From: Lepidostoma basale
Taxonomy: Eukaryota > Arthropoda > Insecta > Trichoptera > Lepidostomatidae
Length of the DNA: 64,000 bases
Reading direction: 5' to 3'
Assembly (NCBI GenBank): GCA_022606425.2
Contig: JAHDVF020000851.1
Span: 248,001-312,000, forward strand
The notes beneath the pieces are model-generated. The model saw nothing but the letters and a program-made list of their open reading frames with translations, was not told where the DNA came from and made no database searches. The position numbers and the translations under genes were made by a program. Of the stretch, positions 51,004 to 62,544 are shown in pieces (the stretch's first letter is position 1; every line of letters starts with the position of its first letter).

Positions 51004-51004
51004 C

Positions 51005-51085
51005 CACAGAACCGAAGTGCGAATGAGAAAGCATTAAAGACAAATAATGACCGGTTCGTTAGATTATTTTGACACGTGAACAAAC
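51005..51085 (+). pseudogene. Tiny decayed RTE-like fragment
   Basis: CCGAAGTGCGAATGAGAAAG and CATTAAAGACAAATAATGAC, then GGTTCGTTAGATTATTTTGA, mirror the ECGANE-MNKIMKGSLRWF coding DNA. Confidence 0.5.
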
Positions 51086-51539
51086 AAATTCATTTTATTT
51101 GTTTATTTATTCTTAATTAATTAATTTCATAAATAATACATGTATTTATTTAGTTATTTATTGATTGATTTAATTATTTATTATATATATTCAGACATTA
51201 CATATCATCTTTTTGAAAATCATTGTATTCTCCATATTCATAGTTAACAGCTTATTTTGTGTTTTTTTTTTTACAAACAAGTATCATATTTAAAATTGTA
51301 ATTTAGTTATTTAAACACCTAAATATCTTGTGTATCTTCGAAACATATAGTGGTAGTAAATTTTTAATGGCAAAAATATATTAAAACTGCCAAAAGAGTA
51401 CATTTCTACGAACCGTGCAAATCTACCCACATAATCGGTTTTTTTTCCTACCCAATCGAGTAAATTTCTCAGATATGCAAAAATATTTCAATTAAAAAAA
51501 CATCTAGTAACATTCTACTAATTATGACTATTGTGTTTC

Positions 51540-51835
51540 AAATCATAATTAAACATTGGATTGCATGCGCATATAACGTAACCTACTGTTGCACATGCAG
51601 GCGTCAATTAAATTGAACTCCGTTTCCCCGGTAACATAAGCTCCTCCGTGAAATGCATACAAACGCAGCCGCAAGCCCAAAGCTTCTCGCCGCTGCGCTG
51701 GTACCAAGAGCGACCGCGTACTCCAGACAGCCCCTTCCGGGCTAGGAGCTTCGTCACTTTGACTCAAGTTGTTAGCCAATATTCCCGTAATGTTCACTAA
51801 GTGGCTTAACTGCACGAAGATCTATTAAGGTATAT
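51540..51835. other. GC-richer patch of unknown nature
   Basis: Against very AT-rich surroundings, 51600-51780 is markedly GC-rich with several CpGs. An 88-codon frame lies on the minus strand (51549-51815) but has no recognisable domain or repeat match in the window. It could be an exon, a promoter or an unrecognised repeat. Confidence 0.4.
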
Positions 51836-52365
51836 GTTATTGGAACTAGTTGAGATCTTCGAGCTCCAGTGTCCCCGTGAGAAGACATCTACGTTCTAGT
51901 GACATAATAGCTAAAAACAGTAAGCAATATCAATTATCAATTGGGTATCGCTTTACTGAAACACATGATATAAAATACAAAGCTTGCATGAAATATATTA
52001 TGTAATTTATAGTTTCTTGAACAATTACGCGAAAATTTTGTATTAAATAATTTTAATTTTGAAACACTGATAGGTACTATACTTTATTTACTTATTTATT
52101 AATCGCTTACCTTTTATTTTATAATATATGGTTTCAATACCTTCCAAATAAGGTAACCCGTTCTAAGGAAGCATTTTTCACACCCTATATAATCTCAATA
52201 TATAAAATACAAATTTAGGGAATAAATAAGGAATTAAAATAAATTGTCTTATGGGATATAACATATAAACACCGTATTAATACTAATTATAATACTTCTT
52301 CTACGTGTTTTAATGACGCGTGACTCGTTTAATGACTATGTGTTTTAATGACGCTTTATTTCTTT
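51836..52365. other. AT-rich intergenic stretch
   Basis: Only a partial family I flank (TTTCTTGAACAATTACGCGA at about 52013) is recognised. Confidence 0.5.
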
Positions 52366-52367
52366 TT

Positions 52368-52580
52368 TATATTTATTTTTTATATACTTTGTATATATTT
52401 AAAAAAATACATAGACATGTTTCGGACAGCCAGTCCTTCTTCAGTGAAACATATAAAGATACATTTTTCAAAATATTATAAAATTGTTTACATGATCTGA
52501 CAGATGTAATAAAGATTTATTTTAGAACGTTTATGCTTTTGTTATAACAAATATTATATTTCAATTTAAAATTTAAAATA
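52368..52580 (-). repeat. Family F repeat, copy 2
   Basis: It shares the ribozyme core and both flanks with 27328-27560, including TGACAGATGTAATAAAGATT and TATGCTTTTGTTATAACAAA. Confidence 0.75.
52410..52450 (-). ncRNA. Small hammerhead-ribozyme-like motif (family F), copy 2
   Basis: The minus strand reads CACUGAAGA, A, GGAC, UGGCU, GUCC, GAAAC, AUGUC, UAUG. Invariant core bases are intact. Stem II is GGAC/GUCC where copy 1 has CGAC/GUCG, a C-G to G-C swap that keeps pairing. Stem I is weak beyond the first pair. Confidence 0.65.
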
Positions 52581-52944
52581 ATCATTTAAAGTTCTTGGAT
52601 CAAAGATTGGACTTTACGTTAAATTTATTTGATTATTTATAATATTTTCTTTATTTTTAATTACTTTTTTAATTTCTAAAATTTGGGGATTGCTCAAAAT
52701 TATATTTCAACGCCAATATCTTTATTAACTGAATGATCTTTTTCTATGAGGTGGTTAACAAATTCAGAAATTATTATTAAGAGTTATTAATAATTACTTC
52801 TTTTTTTAGGTATACTACATTCGAGCCGACGTTTTTTTGTAATTTTTTGTAGTTTAATTATATGTTTGTAAATTATATTGATTAGTTTGGGTACGAGATA
52901 TTAGCAATGTCTGCGTAAACAAATTATTTTTATGAGATTGTCGC

Positions 52945-52985
52945 GACAGCTGTTTCGCCAACCTACGTTAGCATCATAAGGTGTT
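52945..52985 (-). ncRNA. Small hammerhead-ribozyme-like motif (family G), copy 3
   Basis: The minus strand reads CCUUAUGA, U, GCUAAC/GUUGGC around GUAG, GAAAC, AGCUGUC, GCGA. The G5 position of the core is altered. Stem II still closes through one U-G wobble. Confidence 0.5.
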
Positions 52986-53199
52986 AACCTGTACTCCGGC
53001 TCATTGATGGCTCTGACATTAGATCATGGCTGCCTTCTAGTATTTTATAACTATAGTTTTGTCATATTTTTCTGCATATTTATCGACTTCATTCCATTGA
53101 TATTGCGTTTCGTTCAATACACCAAGGATACTTAACACTGTTACATTATTTTTTCGTAATTGGCATTACTAATCATGTACCATGTCTTCAAAGTTCAAA

Positions 53200-53565
53200 G
53201 ATTTCAGTAATTTATTTATTTATACATAATACACAAATGAGACGTAAGAAAAGAAAAACATTTGGAAATAAAACGGTGTTACAAAGATAAGACAAAGATA
53301 AAACAACATGAAACCAAAAAATCTTACATATCAAAAGGAACCCAAAAATGTCGACGTCAGTGAGGCAGAACTCTTTCCAGAATTTTTAATATATTTTTTT
53401 ATGAATACTGCCTCACTGACACTGAAAATGTCCGAATCCGAGACGAAACGTCCGAATTGCTCTTCCTACTGGTATCACCAAAGGCAGGTTGGTTCTGCGT
53501 GACGGAGCAAAGAACAATTGATGTCGGCGCTGTCGCGGGTAATTATCAGGAACAAAAAGATGGAC
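53200..53565 (-). pseudogene. Jockey/CR1-like LINE 3' fragment (family M), antisense
   Basis: AATGTCCGAATCCGAGACGA, TTGCTCTTCCTACTGGTATC and ACCAAAGGCAGGTTGGTTCT, then GGTAATTATCAGGAACAAA parallel 45505-45650 in the same orientation. The frame is broken. Confidence 0.65.
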
Positions 53566-53857
53566 CTTCACCCTGTTTTATCCTGACATGCCTCTTTAAC
53601 CTCCTCAAAACTTTATCTTGCTTTATTATATTAAGTATTATAGTAAAATTTTCCTAATTGATATTTACCCTTTTTTATGTCATAAAACGTTTCTCCACAA
53701 ACCAACATAATCTTCTCATATTTATATTATTTTAACTATTTTCATCGTCATTTCATTACATAAACTTGACACTAGAACTCTTTTATGTTATAACTTTTGT
53801 AATATATTTAGGAAATTGAAAAAAAAAATTTAATCCACCATTTATACTTTTTTTTAA

Positions 53858-53895
53858 ACCACGACATGTTTCTGATACCTCCATCTTCAGGTGTA
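53858..53895 (-). ncRNA. Hammerhead-like motif (family H), damaged stem II
   Basis: The minus strand reads ACACCUGAAGA, GGAGG, UAUC, A, GAAAC, AUGUC, GUGG. The 3' side of stem II has lost CCUCC, while the core strands are intact. The leader (ATTTTAAATTTAAAAATA and CGATACAA on the plus strand, 53955-53985) is the family H leader. Confidence 0.5.
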
Positions 53896-53999
53896 AAAAT
53901 ATAATAAAAACTAAACAAAGAAAGACTAATAGAAAACGCATTTAAATTTCGATACAATATTTTAAATTTAAAAATAAACCTGGGCTATTTGTTATAAGT

Positions 54000-54608
54000 A
54001 GGTACTAACAATTATTTTTTAACAGTAAGAACTAATAAATAATATTAAAAAATAATTATACATGATGACGATATAAAAAATAAATAAAAATAATAAAAAT
54101 AATTGTAATTTAGAAAAAACATACATTTAAAAAGACATAATTTATATAGAAATTAATAAATGGTTAATTTGCATTTGATTGGGATTGGGAGCTTGGGAGA
54201 TTATATGTAGACAAAGTATTTAAGGAGAAAGGAGTAAAAGGAGGAATCTGATTATTAATTATGGTTTAAATAACTTTTGTGTATCTCTGGTGCAGTAGTT
54301 GTATTAAATTTATAATTGATTTCGTTTGTCATTATTTAATGAGTATTAATAAAAAAATATTGTATGAAACTTAAAATACGTGATAAATCCTTTAAAATAA
54401 TTTGCATTTTTTACGCTTTACGTATCGAATTGTAAAAATTACTCTGTTACCTCACGTACCTTAATAATGTACAAGACAAAATAAAATTACTTGGAGCAAG
54501 ATTCCGGAATACTGTAGTTCGAGCCGAGTTTGTTTCTCACCAAAACATAAGATATAATAAGCAAAAGTTTGATCTACCACTATCTGCGTTCATTTTTTTT
54601 TCGTTATG
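54000..54608. other. AT-rich upstream region of the glycine-rich protein gene
   Basis: No repeat-family match and no coding signature. Composition changes sharply at about 54640, where GC-rich promoter sequence begins. Confidence 0.5.
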
Positions 54609-54610
54609 GA

Positions 54611-54652
54611 AGAGATGAAAAGTGATTGCAAAAAGAAAACGATTTGCGGGGT
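54611..54652 (+). promoter_or_regulatory. Candidate upstream element, duplicated at 58741
   Basis: AGAGATGAAAAGTGATTGCA to GATTTGCGGGGT matches 58741-58782 at 36 of 42 positions without gaps, in the same orientation. It lies 31-72 bp upstream of the TATA box. Preservation beside a promoter suggests a shared regulatory element, but it could be a remnant of a duplicated gene. Confidence 0.5.
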
Positions 54653-54682
54653 CACCCCCCCTCCGCGCGGCCTCTCGCGCCG

Positions 54683-54711
54683 TATAAATATGCCCAAGAC
54701 TCGCCATTCAG
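54683..54711 (+). promoter_or_regulatory. Core promoter of the glycine-rich protein gene
   Basis: TATAAATA at 54683-54690 is followed by an ATTCAG initiator whose A (54710) is 27 bp downstream, the canonical spacing. A GC-rich block CCCCCCCTCCGCGCGGCCTC precedes the TATA box. The predicted 5' UTR is about 70 bases. Confidence 0.8.
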
Positions 54712-54780
54712 CAACAAACAGTGTTCAGCTCCGTGGAAGACACCACACAGTCAGTCAGACTCGCTGATTCAAGCTTTAGG

Positions 54781-57191
54781 ATGACTTCCCTTCTCAGTGT
54801 GAGTACACTCAAGCACTCAATTTCGGTGAGACGCATCACCCACCCGATTTGGATTCGTCCTTCAGACACGCGGATAGTAATAATTCGGGAATATCTCCTA
54901 AACAAAAATTGTGGATTAATCCAATCAAATCAACAGTGCAACGATTTACAATAAAAAATATTCATAAGCTTGGTTTTGTGATGCGTGACACCCCTATAAC
55001 TAGTTTTAAGCTTTAAATAGTTCTAAATTTGAATATTTACATTCTGATGACAAAAAATAACTTTTATTTTAAATAAACAATTAATTTTTAATGCTTTTAA
55101 AACAACTTTATTTATCATAAAACCACAAGAGGTATCATCGTCATCTTTGGCGCTGTTGACCTCACGAAAATTTTCATTTTTTAAATATCGCGTTTTATAC
55201 ATAATTATATACGAGTATACAGTTTTTTTTTAAATAAAAAGTTAATTTTTTGTCGAAATATGTATTCGTTAATAAATATATTGTACATATGATATACAAA
55301 ATGAGTGTTAAAATGGTAAATTTCAGGATATAAAACAGATATTTTTAATTAAATAATTTGTAATATTTTATTCATATAACATGTAATTTTGTTACGATAT
55401 TACAAAAGTATTATTTCATTTCAATTAAACATTAGTTTATTATTATTTTAATAAATATATAAATAATGTTACGAAACTACACATTTGAAAATACGAATAT
55501 AATCGTTTTACAATGACAGAATTGTAAATCCTGAAATTTTCCATTACCGGCGACCATGTGTACATAAATATTTTTATTAACACTAAACTTGTGTATCTTT
55601 TACTACAAACTGCAAAATTGCTCAATTTCAGTTTGCCTGTGCGGTGCTAGCGACATTAGCGGCTTGCGAAGCAACCTTTGGCGGACATGAACAGTTAGTA
55701 TTCACTTCTACCTTCACACATTCTGCATTCACTTTCATTCGCCCAATCCCTATCATTCCACTTTAGAAAGCCGCCATATCGTGCTACCTCAAAGCGTTCC
55801 TTTAAATGCTTATTTGACATTGTGTGTATTTTAACTGTTTTTTTTATTTATTCACATTTTATTATGTCAGCGTTTGCATATTGATATTACCATACATTGC
55901 GATGTTTACTTTAATTCATTATGTATGCGTATGCAATGTTGTAAATAATTGAAATTGATAAACAAAAACTGACATATTGTTTCCTCTTTTCAGTGTTCAT
56001 ATCCGCGTACATCTTCCGGAAGAACATCATGAAATCCACCACCAGAAAGAAGTGATAATTCATGACCACGATCATGGTCACGGAGGACATGGAGGCGGCG
56101 GTGGCGGTGGCGGCGGAGGACACGGGGGCGGAGACTTTTCCTCCCACCTCCACGGCGGACTCATAGACCACATCACCAGCGGCGGCGGCGGCGGCGGCGG
56201 CGGCGGCCACGGCGGCGGCTTCGGAGGCGGATTCGGAGGCGGCTTCGGCGGTGGTCACGGTGGCGATTTCGGAGGCGGATATGGTGGTGGACACGGAGAC
56301 ATTGGCGGCGGATTCGGCGGTGGTCACGGAGACATCGGCGGCGGCTATAGCATCGGCGGACACGGAGGCGGTGGCGGTGGCGGCTACAGCAGCGGCGGAC
56401 ACGGAGGCGGTGGCGGTGGCGGAGGATATTCTTATGGCGGAGGACACGGATCGTCCATTGGTGGTATCGGCGGAGGGCACGGAAGCTCTTTCGGTGGATC
56501 CATTGGTGGAGGACACGGAAGCTCTTTCGGAGGATCCATCGGAGGAGGCGGAGGACACGGCAGCTCGTTCGGTGGCTCCATCGGAGGTCACGGCAGCTCT
56601 TTCGGCGGGTCTATTGGAGGGCATGGTGGATCATTCGGAGGGTCTAGCGGAGGTCACGACATCGGTGGAAGCATCGGAGGAGGACACGGTGGCTACAGCA
56701 GTGGAGGATACTCGGGTGGACACGATAGCTACAGCGTAGGAGGCGGACATGGCGGCGGTGGCGGCGGTGGCTTCTCTTCCTCAGGAGGAATTGGCGGCTA
56801 TTCCAGCGGAGGTGATCACGGATATTCTTCAGGCGGTGGTTACTCTTCCGGCGGCAGCGACCATGGATTCTCATCTGGAGGCGGCGGTGGCTATTCCTCG
56901 GGAGGTGGACACGGATTCTCGTCAGGCGGCAGCGGCGGCTATTCCTCCGGCGGTGGCCACGGATTCTCCTCTGGCGGCGGCGGCGGCGGCGGCGGTCATG
57001 GTTTCTCGTCCGGCGGCGGCGGCGGCGGTCACGGTTTCTCGTCCGGCGGCGGCGGCGGCGGCGGCCACGGCTTCTCTTCCGGCGGCGGTGGCGGCGGCGG
57101 GTACGACTACAGCGTGGGCGGCGGACACGGAGACTCCGGCTCCGGCGGCCTAGACTCTTACGGCGGCGGGGACCACCACTACAGGAAGTGA
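54781..57191 (+). CDS. Secreted His/Gly-rich cuticle-type structural protein, 3 exons, 425 aa
   Basis: Coding exons: 54781-54798, 55632-55693 and 55994-57191. Donors are GTGAGT and GTTAGT, acceptors are TTTCAG and TTTTCAG, and phases join without a shift. Exon 1 gives MTSLLS, exon 2 gives FACAVLATLAACEATFGGHE, and exon 3 carries the rest, ending GGGDHHYRK then TGA. Residues 1-20 form a signal peptide with probable cleavage after ACEA. Residues 27-60 are His-rich and charged (VHLPEEHHEIHHQKEV). The remainder is low-complexity Gly/Ser/His with FGGG, HGSSFGGSIGG and HGFSSGGGG-type repeats and no cysteine. An intron interrupting the signal peptide and this repeat style are typical of insect cuticular glycine-rich proteins. 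No Rebers-Riddiford chitin-binding motif is seen. Extracellular cuticle or a similar secreted matrix is the likely site. Silk or egg-shell roles are alternatives. No symbol is assigned. Confidence 0.88.
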
Positions 57192-57500
57192 GCCGCAGGC
57201 GACATGTTCCTTTCACCTGTAAATACATTCCCTTCGCTCGATAGTAACTCTTCTCCCGCTCGACTAGTCACCTCGAGCAAGCGTGTGCGATTTCCGTCGT
57301 ACGACTGAACGACCCGAAGAAGTCGAATCCTAAGTCAAGTATTACCAAGTACCTACGAGAAAGTGTACGAATACCATTAAATAATTTCGCTATGAAAATA
57401 CCTGAGCTATTCTTTCTTCTGTACACTTCTTTCTAATTTTATTTTGTTGATTTTTGTTGTTGTATTATATTATTGTAAAATAAATTGTTATTATAAATAT
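57192..57500 (+). other. 3' UTR of the glycine-rich protein gene
   Basis: After the stop the sequence runs about 290 bp to an AATAAA at 57479-57484, the first plausible poly(A) signal. A second AATAAA is at 57543-57548. The UTR contains CG-rich segments in its first half and becomes AT-rich before the signal. Confidence 0.65.
57479..57484 (+). terminator. AATAAA poly(A) signal
   Basis: First canonical hexamer downstream of the glycine-rich CDS. Use is inferred. Confidence 0.6.
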
Positions 57501-57559
57501 GACGCAATTTTGATTAACACCCCTATTTATATTCCTTGATTAAATAAAGATTGCACCTA

Positions 57560-58735
57560 ATCCGTGACATCCATGCTAGTAATAGTACGTTAATCGCCAG
57601 GCCTTAAGTTCTAGACACTCTAAAAAGGAACTGTGCCCCGCTGTACCAGAAGTTAAGCTACTCCTCTACTACTTTCACTTTCGGATGGAGAATGGCATTA
57701 TAGTGGCTCCAATTACTTCAATCATTAATTAAGTGCTCAAAGTGAAGTGCGGATTACTGAAATCTGGGTATTTTCATTTAATGCGTGAAATAATTTCAAA
57801 TGAGTTAATTGTTTAAATTTAAAAGTTTCCAACAATAAACAGAATCAAAATAGATGTTGGTATCAAGCATCCTAATCTCACAAACTGTAAGATGAACAAA
57901 AACTATATTGTGACGCCTTGTATGAATAAGGCAGCGTCTTAAATATTATTTAATCCTCAATAAAAATAATCGTTTGGAGTTCATCAATGCAACCGAACCA
58001 AAAAATATATAGAATTGTAATGAATATTAAGGCAATCAATAAAGTATTTGCATTGAAGTAACACTTATATAATTTCACAAGATCAGATATAATTATACCA
58101 CAATTGATTTCATAATCGTGTAAAAAAATATTCGTAGATAAAATAAATGTTCATATTACAAAACAAGTTTAATTTAATAATGTAGACATCTACAGATAAT
58201 ACGCCCAGTTAATTAATTCAAACACTCAAATGCTTTCGTAAAATTTCTCCTTTTTTTAGATAACTCCCATTCGCAGCAAGCTATTGCATACATTATTAGC
58301 GTTAAGTAAGCGCAGAAGCGAATTGAAAAGTTCAACACGCATTCAACATTAGTTGTCTGAGTTCACATGGTTTGTTTGGATCGAGTGAGGCTGTGTTGAG
58401 TAAGGCGAAATAGTAATTAATAATTAAACGTAGTCGTGACCTCTTGGGAATTACGTTATTCTGGTTGAAAATAAATGATTGGGCTGCTTAATTAACCTTA
58501 AATTGTTTAGGTTAGGTAGGCGTTGCACATTTGTTAGATGTGTGTTTATAAATGTAGATACGTTGTTTTATGAGATTTGGAAAAATGTAAATATATTTTT
58601 ATGTAATGCTTAAACTATTAAAAACACAAATAAAATGATAAAATCATTGTAAATTGTGTAACACAAATACTTTATTACTTTTACTGTTTTCTCAAAAAAT
58701 ATTTAAAAAATCATTTGTCAAAATAATATATAATA
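57560..58735. other. Intergenic stretch downstream of the glycine-rich gene
   Basis: No gene or known repeat recognised. Largely AT-rich. Confidence 0.5.
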
Positions 58736-58740
58736 GATGA

Positions 58741-58782
58741 AAAGATGAAAAGTGGTTCCAAAAATAAAGCGTTTTGCGGGGT
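58741..58782 (+). promoter_or_regulatory. Second copy of the 54611 element
   Basis: AAAGATGAAAAGTGGTTCCA to GTTTTGCGGGGT, 36 of 42 identical to 54611-54652. No TATA box or signal-peptide exon follows within the next several hundred bases, so it may be a relic of a lost paralogue or a distal element. Confidence 0.45.
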
Positions 58783-59039
58783 TAAATAAATCACCACCAA
58801 GAATTAAAATCAATGGTTTTATAATTTATAATATATTCCATCTCCAATATGAGCAAAAAATAGCTCATTATTATACCATGGTGATGTCCAGGTTTGAATA
58901 CAAATAACCTGGATCAGGAGACAAGCTTTCTGTATTCTTGACCATCACTAAAAAATAATTATAATAATAGTAAAAACACTCATTATTTTAAAAGAGTTAA
59001 AATGTATTATATATTCTATTTAGGGAAGTGTATATGATT

Positions 59040-59205
59040 TTATCATCTTCTTCGATGACGCTACAGCCCAAATCGAGCTTTGGACAGCTTCACCTCTTCC
59101 TATCCTCTGCCGCCGTCTTCCAGTTTGTAATTTGTAGAAGCTGCGCTGCATCTCTCCTCACTTCATCCGCCCACCTCAGCCTGAGCCTTGCGATACCAGA
59201 AAAGC
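59040..59205 (-). pseudogene. Antisense LINE 3' fragment
   Basis: CTTCTTCGATGACGCTACAG, CCCAAATCGAGCTTTGGACA and TCATCCGCCCACCTCAGCCT correspond in reverse to 27585-27720 and 23885-24000. It shares the CTGTAGCG ending. Confidence 0.65.
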
Positions 59206-59502
59206 AACGCATTAAATCACTTAGTAAATTAATAGAATAATTTCCGATTAATTCATTTCGTTTTTATAAGACACATAAATTATCGTCCACACGATTGGAG
59301 AGTTTTCAACTATCACCGAAAAGTCGTCTATGCAAGAAATCACGGAATAAAGTTACATCCAAAAGTCAAGAGTATCAACTTACGATCTTTTTATACCGTG
59401 ACCCTTTTTCTCGTAGTTACAACAGTTCTATTAAAGTCATTCATATGTTAATTACATTATATTGTGCTTAGAAAGGTTTTTTTAAAATTAACTGTTACAA
59501 TA

Positions 59503-59880
59503 CAGTTGACCTATCATGACGTACGCTGTAGAGACGCGGGCTGACACTGTGCGAACCAAGAGACTACTAAGAACATCGGAGATGAAGATCCTAAGATCAA
59601 TTACTGGAAAAACCCTCCGAGATCATGTCCGCAACGTAGACATAAGAAAAACTTGCGAAATAGAGGATATCGTTAAGTGGAGTAGATCCAGAAGAAGATA
59701 CTGGAGGGACCATGTAGCCCGAATGGATGGTGACAGACTTGCATATACAGCCGCTTATGAAATCTCCTCCGGACACCGCCCACCTGGAAGACCGCCTAAG
59801 AGATGGAGGGACAGCTGGATCTCATCATCCGACGAGATATGATTTCTGTGTCACAGATCGTCAGTTCTATTAAAAGAAGA
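59503..59880 (+). pseudogene. RTE-like RT C-terminus (family B), 108 codons open
   Basis: The open frame at 59516-59842 reads MTYAVETRADTVRTKRLLRT, SEMKILRSITGKTLRDHVRN, VDIRKTCEIEDIVKWSRSRR, RYWRDHVARMDGDRLAYTAA, and RPPGRPPKRWRD. It is almost identical to 2425-2738, so both derive from a recently active source. The end has AAGAAGAAGAATAAT. Confidence 0.88.
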
Positions 59881-59884
59881 AGAA

Positions 59885-60412
59885 TAATACAGTTGGCATC
59901 GTAACGAAACCAGTTATATTGAAGTAAACAATATTCCCTTTACTTGGACAAATTGTTAATGTGTTACGCTTCGTAAAAATCAAGGGGCATTAGGTGTACT
60001 GTTTTTTTTATTTATTCCATAATTTGTACCAAGGTTCTAATGTTATCATTTATCTTGGCAAAGAGCGGTTGTTATACGCCTCATGCTGTGAGTACTTTCA
60101 CTCGTTTGAGTGTTACAGAAATATTAAATAATTCTAATCTCGACAAGAAAATAAGAAATCTTATGCGAAAAGGAAATGTCTAAATTGCCAGCGATTTTAA
60201 ATGTGTAGAGAAAGAGCACGCATTTCGTGTTTTTAAACAAAAATGTACATTTCCAAATAAAAGTTTATGCAGAAATAAACTTTAAAATCAGATGTTTTCT
60301 TGTTTCATTAAGGGAACCTTAACAATGTTTTTTTTTTAATACCATTCATTTATTTCATTTTTGATAAACTTGAGGCGTTCACGCGGTGTCATTCCAGAAT
60401 GACGATTTTTTT
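59885..60412. other. AT-rich intergenic stretch
   Basis: No gene or repeat was recognised. Confidence 0.5.
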
Positions 60413-60414
60413 AG

Positions 60415-60911
60415 TAGTAGAGTAGAATAAATACAGTAGAAATGAGATCTCTTACACGAATGTGTGCATACTCTGTGTATGATAGAGTATCGAATGAAAA
60501 TATAAGAAGTGAATGCGGTGCGAATGATGGTGTTATGAACAAAATATTCAAAGGATCATCAAGATGATTTAGACACATGGAAAGAATGAATCAAGAAATA
60601 ATGGTAATAAAATTATATGTTAACGGTGTAAATGGAACTAAAAAGAGAGGAAGACCGAGTAAAACGTGGCACAATCAAATGAATCAAATATTGAATGTCG
60701 GCCACGTGAGAATTCAGAGAAATCGACGCGCGTGCATGACACGATGTATGAATGTTGAGGAAGCGAGAGAAATATATCAGGAAAGAAAAGTGTGGCAGTA
60801 CATTCTTTCAAAGGATCATTAAGATGGTTTGGACACATGGAAAGAATGGTAAAAAATTATATGTTAACGATGTAAATGGAACTAGAAATGGAGGAAGACC
60901 GAGAAAAAAAC
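60415..60911 (+). pseudogene. RTE-like copy with a partial tandem duplication
   Basis: The first part runs from GTAGAATAAATACAGTAGAA to GTGTGGCAGTACATTCTTTC and includes the open frame MERMNQEIMVIKLYVNGVNG, RGRPSKTWHNQMNQILNVGH, RRACMTRCMNVEEAREIYQE. It then restarts at AAAGGATCATTAAGATGGTT with a second GHMERM-to-GRPRK segment. The 3' tail is absent. Two copies, or a duplicated one, are fused at about 60810. Confidence 0.82.
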
Positions 60912-61316
60912 TTATAGTTTTCATTGTATTGTCAGATTTAAATATACTGTTGTGGGAATCTCGAATTTAAAATGTATATATACCAATGCCGTAAGAATAA
61001 ATATTAACGTAACCTTCATTTTTTTTCAAAAGCTACAAATATCTGATTAATATCTCCAACTGAACACGCATAAATATTCTCACCGTCTCATGTAATGCCA
61101 GAACAGACTGTAGATCCAAAAAAATTCCCATTCATTCTTTGTTGTTCTTATATCGCATGGCCTAAAGCAAATAAAATTGCATTCCAATGCTCATTACACC
61201 AACTATTCAACGAGGTACTTTCCAGTTCTAGGAACACCTTTCAAATATGATCTGCGATTTATGTGAAACATTCGCTTTGGCGTACTCTCGATACAAAATG
61301 TGTGAATAATCTTTAA

Positions 61317-61565
61317 TGATCAATTGTATCTCAATAGAGACGAATATGTAAATTGTTTTGTTTTTTTTGGAATAGAATATGGTGACCGAGGCGTTTACAG
61401 GACTTATGACCTGTCATTGGTTGGGTTAAGCGATCGCTTTATGTTAACAACATTCCCCATTCGCCCTTCTTACGACCACCACGTCTGACAAATTTTTGAA
61501 ACATGTATATATGCTACAATGTTGAGATACACTTCACATTTTTTAGGTCAATCTACACTAGCGCC
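61317..61565 (+). repeat. Dispersed repeat K, copy 3
   Basis: ATTGTATCTCAATAGAGACG, GAGGCGTTTACAGGACTTAT, GACCTGTCATTGGTTGGGTT, and TCTACACTAGCGCCATCTAT give the longest version of the repeat. AGCGCC.TCTAT is also found in copy 1. Confidence 0.8.
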
Positions 61566-61821
61566 ATCTATTAATAATATATGTAAGAATAATATAATAT
61601 AATTATATAATATTATATAATAATAATAATCTTTAATGACATAAAAAATAATTATGAATGCCAGGGACAAGAAATTTTCTGACTTTATTTTACGAATTCT
61701 AAGATCCTCTTCTAACCCTAATGTGATCGTGACCTTTTCTATCATTTGCCCCCCCACTTCACCCTTAAAAATAAACACGCGTCTTGGTACACCGAAATAC
61801 CCCAAAATGATTATCAAGAAC

Positions 61822-61925
61822 AACAACAACAACAACAAACCATCACGTCGTTTCTCTGCAGGGATAGACAGAGAGAATGGACAGCCACACTACTCTATCA
61901 TGATATACCTCTCTAGCTTTTTTTA
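61822..61925 (-). pseudogene. RTE-like 3' terminus, (TTG)n-tailed, antisense
   Basis: (AACAAC)n, then AAACCATCACGTCGTTTCTC, TGCAGGGATAGACAGAGAGA and ATGGACAGCCACACTACTCT. Only the last 100 bp of the family are left. Confidence 0.8.
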
Positions 61926-62365
61926 TTTGAAAAAAAAATCATTTTTCTCAAACATGTCGTGCGCCGCAGACGTAGAGACCTTCCTTAAGGTATTTAAACA
62001 ACAAACTGCGGTTCGAAACAGGTGTATTTTAAGAGTTCAAAAAAATATTTAAATCCGAACAATGTTTTTAAAAGATATTCAAATGTTAATCCATAACACA
62101 GAGTGGTGCCGAATATAAAATAAAAAATTAATAACTGCTCATCGATAAAACTTGATTCAACTTATTATCCAAAGTGACGCACAGAAGCACTTTAAACATC
62201 CATGTATTAACTAATAATATAAATATAAACAATATAATTTATATTGATATTATATAATTTTTTTTCTATTTGTCCTCGTAGACACTTTCTCCTACCCCTC
62301 TTTCACCCCTCCATTTTATATTTCTTTTTTCATATGTTGTTCTCTGATTTTATGTTTAGTATATT

Positions 62366-62409
62366 CTGTTACCCTGACGAAACTACGTCGGGAGTGAAAC
62401 CGGTTAGTG
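62366..62409 (+). ncRNA. Hammerhead-like motif, CCGG type
   Basis: CUGACGA at 62374-62380 fits CUGANGA exactly. It is followed by a short ACU/AGU hairpin around ACGUCGGG, GAAAC and CGGUU. Stem I pairing is not convincing. A half-copy with GAGTTTCACTCCCGTGCC lies near 11850 in reverse. Confidence 0.45.
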
Positions 62410-62544
62410 TTAATAACAAATAATTGGTTTAGATACAAATATTACAAGTCTATTATTATTTAATCGCTATTATATGTTAATGCAGGAACGCTACGAAATA
62501 AACAAAATTCACCAAATAAGTTATTGCAAAGTTAATGTCATTGA

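Noticed and set aside
55911..57228. Long antisense open frames (237 and 194 codons) opposite the glycine-rich gene
   Set aside because: They are low-complexity Ala/Ser/Val- or Arg-rich shadows of the GGC/GGA repeats, with no promoter or splice logic of their own.
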